A DNA stretch of 64,000 bases from Jaltomata sinuosa (Eukaryota > Streptophyta > Magnoliopsida > Solanales > Solanaceae). The stretch is from NCBI GenBank assembly GCA_003996215.1, contig QJPP01001716.1, positions 1-64,000 on the forward strand. The letters are read 5' to 3'. The position numbers were made by a program, and so were the translations under genes. This document shows, piece after piece, positions 1 to 9,400 of this stretch (the first letter of the stretch is position 1; every line of letters begins with the position of its first letter). The notes below the pieces were generated by a model. That model did no database searches. It saw nothing but the letters and a program-made list of their open reading frames with translations, and was not told the DNA's origin.

Positions 1-235
1 CTCTTATGGTCCGTATATATGTCAACATGAACCCCAGACAAGTAGTGGCGCCATATCTTTAAAGCAAATACAACCGCTGCTAGCTCTAGGTCATGGGTTG
101 GATAATTTTTCTCATGTGGCCGCAACTGTCTTGAGGCATAAGCTATTACTTTACCATGCTGCATCAATACGCATCCTAAGCCCACTCCCGATGCATCACA
201 ATACACTGCATACCCTTCTATGCCTTCTGGAGTAC
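1..235 (-). pseudogene. RNase H domain of element I (partial at window edge)
   Basis: The minus-strand translation gives the usual gypsy RNase H start: YCDASGVGLGCVLMQ, then IAYASRQLRPHEKNYPTHD, then LELAAVVFALKIWRHYL. The first catalytic Asp (in CDAS) and the following Glu (in LELAAV) are visible. The domain degrades the RNA strand of the RNA-DNA hybrid during reverse transcription. It is out of frame with the upstream RT at about 235, where the RT frame ends in LVLQKA; a single missing base would explain this. The rest of the domain is beyond base 1. Confidence 0.85.
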
Positions 236-1339
236 CAATATAGGTGTAGAAGTCAACTTATTTTTCAGCTCCTGGAAGCTTCTTTCGCATGCATCGCTCC
301 ATTGGAACTTGGCTGCCTTGTGTGTTAGCTTTGTTAAGGGTGCAGAAATAGAGGAAAATCCCTCAACGAACCTTCTATAATACCCTGCCAACCCAAGGAA
401 ACTACGAACCTCCGTAGGTGTTGTAGGTCTTGGCCAGTTCTTCACGGCTTCTATCTTTTGAGTATCAACCCTTATTCCTTCATCAGAGACAATATGACCC
501 AAGAATGCCATAGATTTTAACCAAAACTCACATTTAGAAAAATTTGCATATAGCTTACGATCACGAAGAACCTGTAACACCTGCCACAAGTGATTAGCAT
601 GGTCCTCCTTTGATCTTGAATAGACCAAGATATCATCTATGAATACAATCACAAACACATCCAAGAATGGCTTGGACACCCTATTCATCAGATCCATAAA
701 AGCTGCTGGTGCATTTGTTAGCCCAAATGACATAACTAAAAATTCAAAATGACCATACCGTGTTTGGAAAGCTGTCTTGGGTATATCTTTCTCTTTAACT
801 TTTACTTTATGATAACCCGACCTCAAATCAATCTTCGAGAAACACTTAGCACCCTGTAACTGGTCAAACAAATCATCAATCCTAGGAAGGGGATATTTGT
901 TCTTAATTGTCACCTTATTCAACTGCCGATAGTCAATACACATTCTCAATGAGCCATCTTTCTTGCGTACAAATAAAACTGGTGCTCCCCAAGGGGATAT
1001 ACTAGGCTTTATGAATCCCTTTTCTAACAAATCTTTTAATTGCTCCTTCAATTCTCGTAATTCTGCCGGGGCCATCCTATATGGAGGTATGGAGATGGGT
1101 TGAGTACCTGGAATCACATCAATACCAAACTCTATCTCTCTTTCTGGAGGCAAACCTGGAAGCTCTTCGGGAAATACATCAGAAAATTCATTTACCACTG
1201 GAATAGACTGAAGATCTAGTGGCTCCGCATCTATATCTCTCACTCTCACTAGATGACATATGTACCCTTTGGACATCATCTTCTTTACCTTAAGATAAGA
1301 AATAAACTTACCTCTTGGTGTCCCAACATACCTTTCCAT
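218..1339 (-). CDS. Reverse transcriptase domain of element I polyprotein
   Basis: The 373-codon frame covers the protease-RT linker (SDVFPEELPGLPPEREIEF) and nearly the whole RT: GAPVLFVRKKDGSLRMCIDY, then FSKIDLRSGYHKVKV, YGHFEFLVMSFGLTNAPAAF and the catalytic IVFIDDILVYS (YxDD box as FIDD, usual for this lineage), then SFLGLAGYYRRFVEGF in the connection region. It copies element RNA into cDNA inside the virus-like particle. It is part of one polyprotein, so the first Met is not a real start. A frame change separates it from the protease, as the two frames overlap at 1285-1339. No catalytic residue looks lost. Confidence 0.92.
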   Translation of the reverse strand: MERYVGTPRGKFISYLKVKKMMSKGYICHLVRVRDIDAEPLDLQSIPVVNEFSDVFPEELPGLPPEREIEFGIDVIPGTQPISIPPYRMAPAELRELKEQLKDLLEKGFIKPSISPWGAPVLFVRKKDGSLRMCIDYRQLNKVTIKNKYPLPRIDDLFDQLQGAKCFSKIDLRSGYHKVKVKEKDIPKTAFQTRYGHFEFLVMSFGLTNAPAAFMDLMNRVSKPFLDVFVIVFIDDILVYSRSKEDHANHLWQVLQVLRDRKLYANFSKCEFWLKSMAFLGHIVSDEGIRVDTQKIEAVKNWPRPTTPTEVRSFLGLAGYYRRFVEGFSSISAPLTKLTHKAAKFQWSDACERSFQELKNKLTSTPILVLQKA

Positions 1340-1719
1340 TCAAGGACTGCCTCTTTTGGAAAATGGAAACTCACCCTCTTAGCTCGGCAATCTACCATGG
1401 CATAACATGAAGCCAACCAATCCATACCCATTATAACATCAAAATCTAGCATATCTAGCTCAACAAGGTCAGCCAATGTGTTACGGTCACAAACAGTTAC
1501 TATACAATTACGATAGACTTTTCTAGCTATAATAGACTCGCTAGTTGGCGTAAATACTTCAAATGGTTTAACCAATAATTCTGGCGTTCCTTCAAACTTT
1601 CCAGCAATCAATGGAGTTACATATGATAGTGTAGAGCCTGGATCAATTAATGCATATACATTATATGAAAAGATGGACAATGTACCTGTAACCACATCAG
1701 GTGAAACCTCCAAATTTTG
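1285..1719 (-). CDS. Aspartic protease domain of element I polyprotein
   Basis: The frame contains the retropepsin-like active site as YALIDPGSTLSYV (DPGS in place of the common DSGA; DPGS is usual in plant gypsy elements), followed by FDVIMGMDWLASCYAMVDC, the conserved C-terminal part. It cleaves the polyprotein during particle maturation. It is in the same frame as gag, separated by one TGA at 1720-1722, and leaves frame before RT near 1310. Length is normal for the domain. Confidence 0.9.
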   Translation of the reverse strand, partial: QNLEVSPDVVTGTLSIFSYNVYALIDPGSTLSYVTPLIAGKFEGTPELLVKPFEVFTPTSESIIARKVYRNCIVTVCDRNTLADLVELDMLDFDVIMGMDWLASCYAMVDCRAKRVSFHFPKEAVLEWKGMLGHQEVSLFLILR

Positions 1720-3081
1720 TCATTCTGCTAGAGCATATGTACGATTTTGAACTCCACTAGAACTAGCAGTTCCTCTACCACCTCTACCACGACCTGCAGG
1801 CACCTGTGGCCCTCTACCTAAAGAAGGCACCGATGAGGATGATGCAGCAATCGATCCAGTAGGTTGTGCCATGCTACCCATGCCCCTTTGAGGGCAATTT
1901 CTCATCATGTGTCCCGGTGTACCACACCAAAAACAAACATTTGTTCCGAGCCGACATATACCTGGATGATTTCTTCCACATTGTTTACAAGACTGTCTAG
2001 GAGGTCTTGGTTGGGTCGTACTTCCCTGTTCTTGGTACCCTGCTACTTGTGAGCCTTGACTCTCACTCCTTTGCCCAAATTGATTAGCCCTAGACCCTTG
2101 AAACCGAGGTGGAGCGCTAGCTGTAGAGTAGGAAGATGATGGCCTAGACAGTCTATTAGAAAACCGAGGCCTAAACTCACCTTGGGATGGCGTAAACTGG
2201 CCCATAGATCTGGCCCTCTTGGCCTGCCTTCTTTCCGACTCTTGTGTCCTTCTCCTTTGCCTTTGATCCTCCATCTTTTGTGCAAAAGCTTGTATCCTTG
2301 CTATATCCATATCTTTGTTCAAAGCAGCAATAGTACAATCCCTAACCAGGAATGAATCCAATCTATCCACGTAACGATGAACTCTATCCTCCATAGTAGC
2401 TACTACATTAGGAGCATACCTGGCCAAAGAATTAAACTTGAGACTATACTCTCTCACGCTCATATCCCCTTGGTGAAGATTTAAGAACTGAGTTGCACGG
2501 GCCTCCCGAATCTCCAATGGCAGATAATGGTCAAGGAATGCCTTTTTAAACTCTTTCCATTTAGCTGAAGGTGTATTTGTACCCCTAGATTGTTTCCAAG
2601 CTTCGTACCACAATATAGCCACACCTTTTAATCTATATGTTTCCAACTCAACTGCTTCCTTACCTGATACATGCATAATATCTAAGGTCCTTTGGATTTG
2701 ATCAATAAAGTCTTGCGGATCTTCATTAGGATCTGACCCGGTGAATGATGGAGGGTCCAAATTAAGGAAATCACGTATCCGCACACTAGCTTCCCTATTT
2801 GCACCACTAGTACCTTTTTGCCCTTGTCCTTGACCAGCAAGTATACGAGTCAACAATTGGACTGCATTCTTTAAATCTTGGTCAGTAGCATTAACCGGTG
2901 GTTCTTGGGGTGCTGCTGCCCTCCTTAGCTCTTTTGGAGACGGAGGAGTGGAGGAAGTCCGTGATGAAGACAGTTGAGCCTCACTTTGATTAGCTCGTCT
3001 AGGTGGTGATTTGCTGGTCCCTTCTCCAGTAGCCACATCTACTTGCTTACCAGTACTCTTACTTTTCCTAGTAACCGGCAT
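1720..3081 (-). CDS. Gag (capsid-nucleocapsid) of element I
   Basis: A 453-codon frame from ATG at 3081. Residues 1-80 are low-complexity and Ser/Pro-rich. The capsid region spans about 110-260 (FLNLDPPSFTGSDPNEDPQDF, then LKGVAILWYEAWKQSRG, then FLDHYLPLEIREARATQFL, then SLARYAP), matching the plant retrotransposon gag family. An Arg/Ser-rich stretch leads to a CCHC zinc knuckle near 380-395 (CFWCGTPGHMMRNC, C-x2-C-x4-H-x4-C) preceded by CKQCGRNHPGIC. Gag forms particles and binds element RNA. The ATG lies 6 bases after a T-rich AG that resembles a 3' splice site. An in-frame TGA ends gag just before protease. Confidence 0.93.
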   Translation of the reverse strand: MPVTRKSKSTGKQVDVATGEGTSKSPPRRANQSEAQLSSSRTSSTPPSPKELRRAAAPQEPPVNATDQDLKNAVQLLTRILAGQGQGQKGTSGANREASVRIRDFLNLDPPSFTGSDPNEDPQDFIDQIQRTLDIMHVSGKEAVELETYRLKGVAILWYEAWKQSRGTNTPSAKWKEFKKAFLDHYLPLEIREARATQFLNLHQGDMSVREYSLKFNSLARYAPNVVATMEDRVHRYVDRLDSFLVRDCTIAALNKDMDIARIQAFAQKMEDQRQRRRTQESERRQAKRARSMGQFTPSQGEFRPRFSNRLSRPSSSYSTASAPPRFQGSRANQFGQRSESQGSQVAGYQEQGSTTQPRPPRQSCKQCGRNHPGICRLGTNVCFWCGTPGHMMRNCPQRGMGSMAQPTGSIAASSSSVPSLGRGPQVPAGRGRGGRGTASSSGVQNRTYALAE

Positions 3082-3294
3082 TTTTGCTATTATAAAAACA
3101 ATTTAAAGGTTAGATACGATAAACCTATAACATTGGCTCTATTGCACGATCTAAGAGATGAAGAAAAAGAGACAACTCCTAAATGTCCCGTAGCCTCCTG
3201 TTTATAGATGTGGTGCACAACACACCCATAAGCAAAACTCTACATAGACACGGCTTTGTAGACTCCCTAGGATGACCTGCTCTGATACCACTTT
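3082..3294 (-). other. Leader and primer-binding site of element I
   Basis: On the minus strand the PBS TGGTATCAGAGC (3290-3279) is a perfect 12-base match to the usual plant initiator-Met tRNA primer site. It starts 4 bases after the LTR end. The remaining leader is about 195 bases. It ends with a T-rich tract and ATAG immediately before gag, with a CTAAC branch-like motif at 3109-3113. Confidence 0.9.
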
Positions 3295-4996
3295 TGTCAC
3301 GCCTCAAATTCCATTTAGACGGACAGGCACTCGATGCCCTAAAGGCCCGAGAGAACCAGCTTATAACCTGTGATTCATCATGCATATAACTATGACAATT
3401 AAGAAGCTTTGACTATAGATAAGCTGCCTGAATAACAAGACCAACATAGATAGGCCCAAAACTTATGTACACGATCTGGCCATTGAGGCCACAACTGTTA
3501 AGAGCAAAGACATAACTACGTTTTACTTTAACATTGGTCTACAAAGCCTCTACAAGATAGACAAACTTAGTTTAGGTCGGGACAGGGCCCCGCCTTACCC
3601 TTAACTATACAATACCCAAAATATATACCAAAGACTCGGTAAAGCCCCGAATCAACCTGGAGCTCACCAACAGTAGCCGAGTGTCCTGTGCTCCTACTGG
3701 GGAGGTCTACTAGCCAGAGTACATGTGCCTGCGGCATGAAATGCAGCGTCCCCATGAGGGACGTCAGTACGAGAGAATGTACTGAATATGTAAGGCATAA
3801 AGTAACCCATATGTAAACAAGAGCTCAAATAGAATCAGGTATCAGTGCATAAACATGTAAATAAGAACAGAAGATCACATTTGCTTACACTTGTGAAATC
3901 ATGTATATTACGTTCTTTGGTTACTCTTCCTTGCTTTATGATCATTGTAAGGCATGTAATACACGTGACCAACTGATCAGTGGTAGAAGAGGAGTCCCAT
4001 GCTAGGCAATTTAACCCCTGGGATGCTGCCCTCATAAATATACAAATTGGGATCGACCCATGCTAGGCTTTCGCCCCTAGGCTGCCACCCATAAGTACAC
4101 AAATAGGGATCGACCCATGCTAGGCTTTCACCCCTGGGCTGCCACCCACACATATACAGATTACTTCATTTAGTTTCTTTAATCTTTGAGATTGTTACAT
4201 TGGTGGTTGTAACCTTTATTGAGCTCAAAACTATGGACCAGTAGTAGAAGACATGTGAACATGCACTTAAGGCAGTAACAATGATATAAGGAGCAAACGT
4301 AACATCAACGTACTATTTAGGAGCTTATATGATACACTGAACCTCATTTGGCTTAGAGAATAACTCACAAAGCTTATTGTTGAAAGTACCTTTACTAGGA
4401 AACCCACTTCGTTGGTAACAACACAAATATAAGAGTTCATGCCAAGGAATATGAAACTGAGAAACCTTACATACCTTGTGTAACTCGGATATTACAATGA
4501 ATTAAGCTTCCCCCTTTCAGATTATTTATCTACAATGAAATACGTGGCAAAACTAGTATTAGTAGCTAGTTAACCAATTTGGGATCAAACCAAGAGTGTT
4601 CCTTTCACCTCTTCTCCTCTAAACATATCTACATACTGTACGACCTTCTCATAAGGTCCCTTGAAGCTCTTCCGACTTCACAACATATACCAAACAACAT
4701 ACAAAGGTGTGCAGGCAGCAAGTTAACATAACACCCAATTAAGTGGTGTATTACCACACCCTCCTTCCATACTTCAATACAACTTCACACACCCTTTTAC
4801 AAGTTCCACCAAGCTGTCCCAAATATATACACATAAAACCGCTCCTAAAACAATCCCAAACATCCTTCAACATAATAAGAAAGTATTTTTAACTCAAGGA
4901 TTCCAATCACTACCCCATGGTTCTTGACACAAACACATACAGAATTCTTCATCAAACTTGCATATAAAAAGGGGTAAAAATGGGCAGTAACTTTAC
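3087..4996 (-). other. Predicted leader intron from LTR to gag start (element I)
   Basis: The donor is TTTAAG|GTAAAG (G4996 T4995). The acceptor is the T-rich TTTTTATAATAG ending at 3087, six bases before the gag ATG, with a CTAAC branch motif about 25 bases upstream. Splicing would remove the LTR tandem repeats, LTR end and PBS from the gag message. This is a prediction from motifs only. Confidence 0.4.
3992..4160 (-). repeat. Three-copy ~57-bp tandem repeat in element I LTR
   Basis: Units at about 3992-4048, 4049-4105 and 4106-4160 share catgctaggc, cccctgggctgcc-like and ataaatacacaaat-like segments. The second and third are close copies (gggatcgacccatgctaggc in both); the first is diverged. 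It lies in the downstream half of the LTR, probably in transcribed sequence. Confidence 0.75.
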
Positions 4997-5194
4997 CTTA
5001 AATTCTGAAAATCTGTCCTCCCAACTTGTACTTCTTCAAGAGCTTGAACTCCCCTTCAACTTAGCTTGAAAAGAGGGAGAATACTTAAGAACCCTAATGG
5101 TATTTTATGGCTGCTATGTGAAGCTAAGAGAGAGAGAAAGAAAGAACTTCTAAAATCTATTTTTTTTCAAGTTAAAATGAGTGAAATGAGCTGG

Positions 5195-5515
5195 TCTTAA
5201 CCCCTTTAAAGGGGGGCTGCTTTGGCCGACTTTCCTTGCTCATTTTGAGCCACAAAATGTCAAGAAGGTGATACACCTACTTGGCCATTTTACATGGGCT
5301 TTGTTGGACTTAACCTTATTGGGCCTTGGCTGCCAATTCTTTCCCTTTCTTTCACTTCTTTGGGCCAGAATTTATTCAAGTGGGTGATGGGTGTACTTGG
5401 CCCTCTAAGCTAGTCAAAATAGTCTTAGTAGGTGATGCACCTACCTAGTTCTTTAGGCTGGTCAATAAGTCAAAGTAGGTGATGCACCTACTTGTCACCT
5501 ACTAGCTTAGTTAAG
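5195..5515 (-). promoter_or_regulatory. Palindrome cluster and probable core promoter in element I LTR
   Basis: Short palindromes recur: aggtgatacacctac near 5266, taggtgatgcaccta at 5429-5443 and agtaggtgatgcacctact at 5474-5492, each separated by diverged sequence. Just downstream on the minus strand is CCCCTTTAAAGGGG (about 5203-5216), a possible TATA-like element that is itself palindromic, followed by the AG-rich leader. Transcription start is not demonstrated. Confidence 0.5.
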
Positions 5516-5815
5516 TCAAGCAAGCAGCTCACTTATTTTATTCTATTTTCTAATTTCTAATCCCTTTTGCTTTAACTTAAAACTTCACCCTAAATATTTA
5601 CTCAAATACAACCTTACCATCTCGAGTTTAAATACTTTTGTCGAGGTTAACTTGGCCATTTACATGCTGAACTGAATAGGGCATTACAACACCTCCCAAT
5701 ACACATTAAACTATCACTGCTCATATAAGAAACTCGGTCCCTCACCTATACAACAAGGCTATATCAAGTGATATATGAATAGGACTAGTATATGCAGAAT
5801 ACGGGATGTTATACA

Positions 5816-7180
5816 TTTCTTTTCTTTCCTTTCCTCTTTTCCTTTCATTTTGCTTTCATTTTAAAATTGTTCCTTCTTTTTGGCGATTCTTTTTAAGCAA
5901 CAAACCATGATTTACTCATTTAGCACTCCTCCACGGTACCTTTTATCAACCCCCAAACTAAGGCTTTTAGCCTCAATTTCACACTGGTGGAGTTCAAGGA
6001 GGGACGGGTTCAAGAGAGGGACTCATATTCCAAAATGGTTTAAGGCTTGTATCAAGGTTGCCAAAGAAAAGGTATTAGGCTCAAGAGTGGTGACTAATGA
6101 TTCAACTTAAGTGCAGTGGTGGATTTTAAGGCTAAGTAGGCTTCGATAATCACAGAGAATGCCTAAGATCATTTCTCCAACCAAAAGTAATCAAGACTAG
6201 CTTTAAAGACTAATCGGGCAAGTTCTAGTTAACACAAGCAAGCACAAGAATTATTCAACTAAACCTCACCACACATGGCATGAGAATCATTCAAGAAGGA
6301 TCTATTTTAACTTCCTAAACTCTACAAAGAGGAGCCATTCTATATTATCACCGCTAATGAGCTAAAAGTCATAAAATGATAAAGGGGTTGTCACAAGCAT
6401 CATTCTTCGCCATGCACTTTTCACAAATTTTTTGGAAGGGTATGCCTATTTCATTTAGCATGCAAGACTACTTCTTTAGTATCAAACAAGTCAATTTGCA
6501 ACCAAAACCTCAAAAGATGACGATTTGCCCTTAAGAATGACGTCACTCAGTCCATCATTGGGCCAATTAATCTATCTACATTGGTATGGCTACACAAGGT
6601 GGATCAACACAATTATCACAATCTCCGGGCATATGCGATCCACACATGTTAAAGTGCGGGTCGCACGTGCAACGCACATGCCAAATAGTGGGCATGTGCG
6701 AAGCTCGTGTAGTTCGCACATCGACATGTGCGGTATAAGTATTCCCCAACTCAGACAAGTTCCATCTAGCCTAATGGGTACTCAGAATTCCCCTGGCTCA
6801 CAACAAGCAACACCATAACTACAAAATAATTAAAAAAGCTAAAATGTAAAGGAAACTAAAAATCTAGACCATCAACTTCTTCTACAACAACACCAAAGCC
6901 CGACAAGAGTATAAAACCAAACAAACAAGCCCGACAAGGGCACCACAATATGGAGGGTTAGTGTTTATACCTGATCAGTTTCAATTAGTGACGCAATGGA
7001 AGAGCTTGATGGAATTATTTGTGTGCTTAAGAAAGAAGAGCACCTTTGTTTTGAGAAGAAAACGTTTGAGGCTTCTGAATTTTTGAACATTTTTAACTCA
7101 CCTGGAACTGCCTGAAGGCTTCGCATTTGCGAGCAGTCCGGTGCATTCGCAAAAGCCTACTTTTTAGCTTACCAGCAGTC
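5816..7180 (-). mobile_element. Athila/Tat-type retrotransposon 3'-end fragment
   Basis: No significant ORF. Read on minus, the stretch holds TTAGTTTGGGGGTTGATA (about 5958-5941), which looks like the PPT-proximal motif of Athila/Tat elements, followed by AG-rich sequence up to element I. At 6620-6750 there is a cluster of gtgcgatccacacatg / gcgggtcgcacgtgcg-type palindromes like those of the Athila element at 54576 onward. From 6760 to 7180 nothing else is recognisable except cgcatttgcgag-type motifs near 7125. Assignment to the lineage is by motif, not coding sequence. Confidence 0.5.
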
Positions 7181-8416
7181 CCGTGGGCCTTGATACTCGA
7201 AGCCAGAAATGAAAGAGCGAACAATTATCACCACATTCCTGTGAGTGCATGCTCAGAGTATTGGAAGAAACTGACCAAGGAAAAGGCTCAAAATGACCTA
7301 CCAACTATACGAGCAATCTAAGGAAATCAAGAGGAGAATTATGGAAATTAACAAGGAACTTACCGAATTAGAGATGAGGAAATGATCACGGGACCAAAAA
7401 TCTCCACCCAAATTGCAAGAATTGAAGTTACACAGAGAAATAAGAAGTTTAAGCTGAATATTAATAGAGGTTTTCAGTTTTGGGGGGTTAAAAATGAAGA
7501 AGGGAGTTTATATACTGCCCAGGGGTCCTTCTTTGCAATTTCAAAGGGACCCTACGTAGTCGCGAGGACCACACTGTTTAGACCATCACGATCACAAGGA
7601 CTAGCTATGCGGTCACGGATATCAAGAAGGGAGGGGCTTCATCTCGGTCGAGAGGAAGGATCTCGCAATCGCATAGAGCAAAGGAAGCTGGTGCAGGCCC
7701 TTTATCGCGATCGCGTGAAGGGACCTGCGCAGTCGTGATGACCAACAAGATAGACTATCACAATCGTGATGGATTTTCTAACTGTCGTGATTAAGTCCAT
7801 AGGCCTGCACCTGTAATAGCAACCAATAGAAATCTAAAGGGAAAAAGTTTATGGGTGGGCCCACAAAGCTCATTCGACACCTCGCACACGCAAACAAACT
7901 ATGCTAACATACCAGAAACAACATTCTAGACTCAACAGAACTGACAGAAACCCCAACGGAGGTCGATTTAACAAAAAGTGGACCTAACACCCAAAACCAA
8001 CCTTTAGCCTAAACAAAATTCAATACCCAAGAACGAGTCCGAAAGCTTCGAGACCCAAACCAAAGGTTCCTCTAGCCTAAATTTGACATTTTGAAACTAA
8101 CAACACTGACAAAATTTCCATCCAATGCGTCTTGTTTGAATGTTGACCAAAGTCAAACTCGAAGTTCATCTATTTAGAAAACACAAAACCAACACAAAAC
8201 CAAAATTTAATTCTGAGTGCATTTACCAAGAATGTTGACCGAAGTCAATGATAACCTAAGTTCAAGCTCTAAAATAGGGAAACAACCGTAAAGATAAAAC
8301 AAACAACCAGGGCATCGAACCACCAATCCCAATAAGCCATATATGACTTGGGGCCACTACAGACAAGCTGTAATTTTATAAGGAAAGAATAATACAGGAA
8401 TGATCGAAAGGGTCAT
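7180..8416 (-). repeat. Truncated LTR of family B
   Basis: This aligns by eye to the left part of the B LTR (24700-26005): shared agccagaaatgaaag, catgctcaga-like, ggctcaaaat, ggaaattaa and the LTR start read on minus as TGTGATGACCC (8416). It includes a TATA-like GGGCAGTATATAAAC (minus, about 7521-7507) just downstream of a cgcgatcgcgtg palindrome cluster (7550-7800). The LTR 3' half is missing at about 7180. It directly abuts a gag pseudogene at 8417, with no PPT. Confidence 0.7.
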
Positions 8417-9175
8417 CACACCGAACCTCTAATCACTAAAACCCAAATCCTCTATTTTGACCCTTTTGTTCTCCCTTTCCCTCTCCTTTATTTTTATCCA
8501 CCACAATCTATTGAGCATGGGTCATGATCCTGGAGATATTTATATCCCTCAATAACATATCCATCCTACATTCTTTTTTCACTAAGTCGGATACCCTAGA
8601 AACAAACTTACTCATCCGAGCCCTCGGCTTGGCCACCATAGCTGGAGCATACCTGGAGAGCTGAGTGAACTTCAGCCACTACTCCTACTAGACTAACATT
8701 GATCCTTGCCTCAAATTCATAAACTCTTTAGCCTTAGCCTCTATCAACTCCCTTGGGAAAAACCTATCTAGAAAAGCCTCAATGAAGCACTCCTAAGTCA
8801 CAAGAGCTGCATTTCTGCCCCTACCTTCCTTCCACTGAGTGTACCAAATGTGAGCCACATCCTTCAGCTAGTTGGAAGCTATCTCAACACTATCAGTATC
8901 GGTCACCTGCATCACCTCAAGAATCTTTTTTACCTTATCAATGAAATTCTGTGGGTCTTCACAAACCTTAAACCCCAAAAACTCTAGCAGGTTCATTCGG
9001 ATGAAATATTTGACCCTGGCAACAATTGTTCCACCATTTGGGTTAGCAAGAACAGGCGCCTGCTGATTAGTTTGGTTGGTCACCGCCGGAGCTAATATTT
9101 GGATGCCATTATAAAACTCAATGTTCATAACTTCATGGTTCGAGACTGGAGGGTTAGCATTATGGCATTGGATCT
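8417..9175 (-). pseudogene. Gag fragment of element A
   Basis: The minus-strand translation recovers gypsy gag: a start like MMPPRRSNAIM near 9175, then FKVCEDPQNFIDKVKKILEV, then VAHIWYTQWKEGRGRN, FFPRELIEAKAKEFMNLRQG, LSRYAPAMVAK and ISRIMTHAQ. Several in-frame stops interrupt it (for example after DSVEIASN at 8868). It ends in the middle of the post-capsid linker at 8417, where a B-type LTR begins. No zinc knuckle, protease or pol of A remains to the left. Confidence 0.8.
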
Positions 9176-9400
9176 GCGAGGAGGCATCATTTGAAACGCA
9201 TAAAGAATGGATTAGAAGGGAGAAATAGAGTTAAACTCTATCACACGATAAAGAACATGAAAGAAGTGGAGTTTTTACTAAAATGTCTTGTAGTCTCCCT
9301 CTCATAAGTGTGGCACACTTCACACCCATGAAAAGGACTCTACTTAACGTGGCTGTCAAATATCCTAGGACTCTTGAACCTGATGCTCTAATACCAAGTT
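9176..9400 (-). other. Leader of element A
   Basis: Between PBS and gag there is about 200 bases of non-coding leader. CTTCTAATCCATTC upstream of gag resembles the branch-point/acceptor region of element C, but the acceptor AG is replaced by AA just before the ATG. Confidence 0.5.
9385..9396 (-). other. Primer-binding site of element A
   Basis: Minus strand TGGTATTAGAGC, one mismatch from the initiator-Met site TGGTATCAGAGC, four bases downstream of the LTR end GGTGTGACA. Confidence 0.85.

Larger units (their letters stand above)
1..5815 (-). mobile_element. Element I: Ty3/gypsy LTR retrotransposon (Tekay/Del-like), 5' portion
   Basis: Read on the minus strand, this is 5' LTR (3295-5815), primer site (3279-3290), leader, gag, protease, RT and RNase H, running off the left window edge. 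The order gag-pro-RT-RNaseH is that of Ty3/gypsy. Long LTRs and an initiator-Met primer site fit the Tekay/Del chromoviruses. Integrase, PPT and 3' LTR lie outside the window, so insertion age cannot be judged from LTR divergence. The pol region carries only a few breaks (a stop near 1720 and frame changes near 1310 and 235), far fewer than the other gypsy copies here. Confidence 0.93.
3295..5815 (-). repeat. 5' LTR of element I
   Basis: The minus-strand LTR runs from TGTATAACATCCCG (5815) to GTGACA (3295), about 2.5 kb, with TG/CA ends next to the PBS. Inside, from 5' to 3', are a cluster of AGGTGATGCACCTAC-like palindromes (about 5510-5262), a CCTTTAAAGGGG core-promoter candidate near 5210, an AG-rich leader, a splice-donor-like AAGGTAAAG at 4991-4999, and a 57-bp tandem repeat (3992-4160). 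The second LTR is outside the window, so the 5' boundary rests on the terminal TG and the LTR-like opening. Confidence 0.8.

Noticed and set aside
1864..2285. Frames on the other strand or in other phase over gag (62 and 80 codons)
   Set aside because: They overlap a well supported gag in other frames and match nothing; shadows.
3279..3290. tRNA-like sequences at primer sites (also 9385, 15368, 34870, 56072)
   Set aside because: Only 12-19 bases match a tRNA 3' end; these are primer-binding sites, not tRNA genes.
3992..4160. Regular repeats that could suggest a CRISPR array
   Set aside because: Units are head-to-tail copies without unique spacers, inside a plant LTR.
6525..6818. Overlapping plus and minus frames at 6525-6818
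   Set aside because: They arise from the palindromic gtgcg/cgcac cluster, which opens both strands; no homology.
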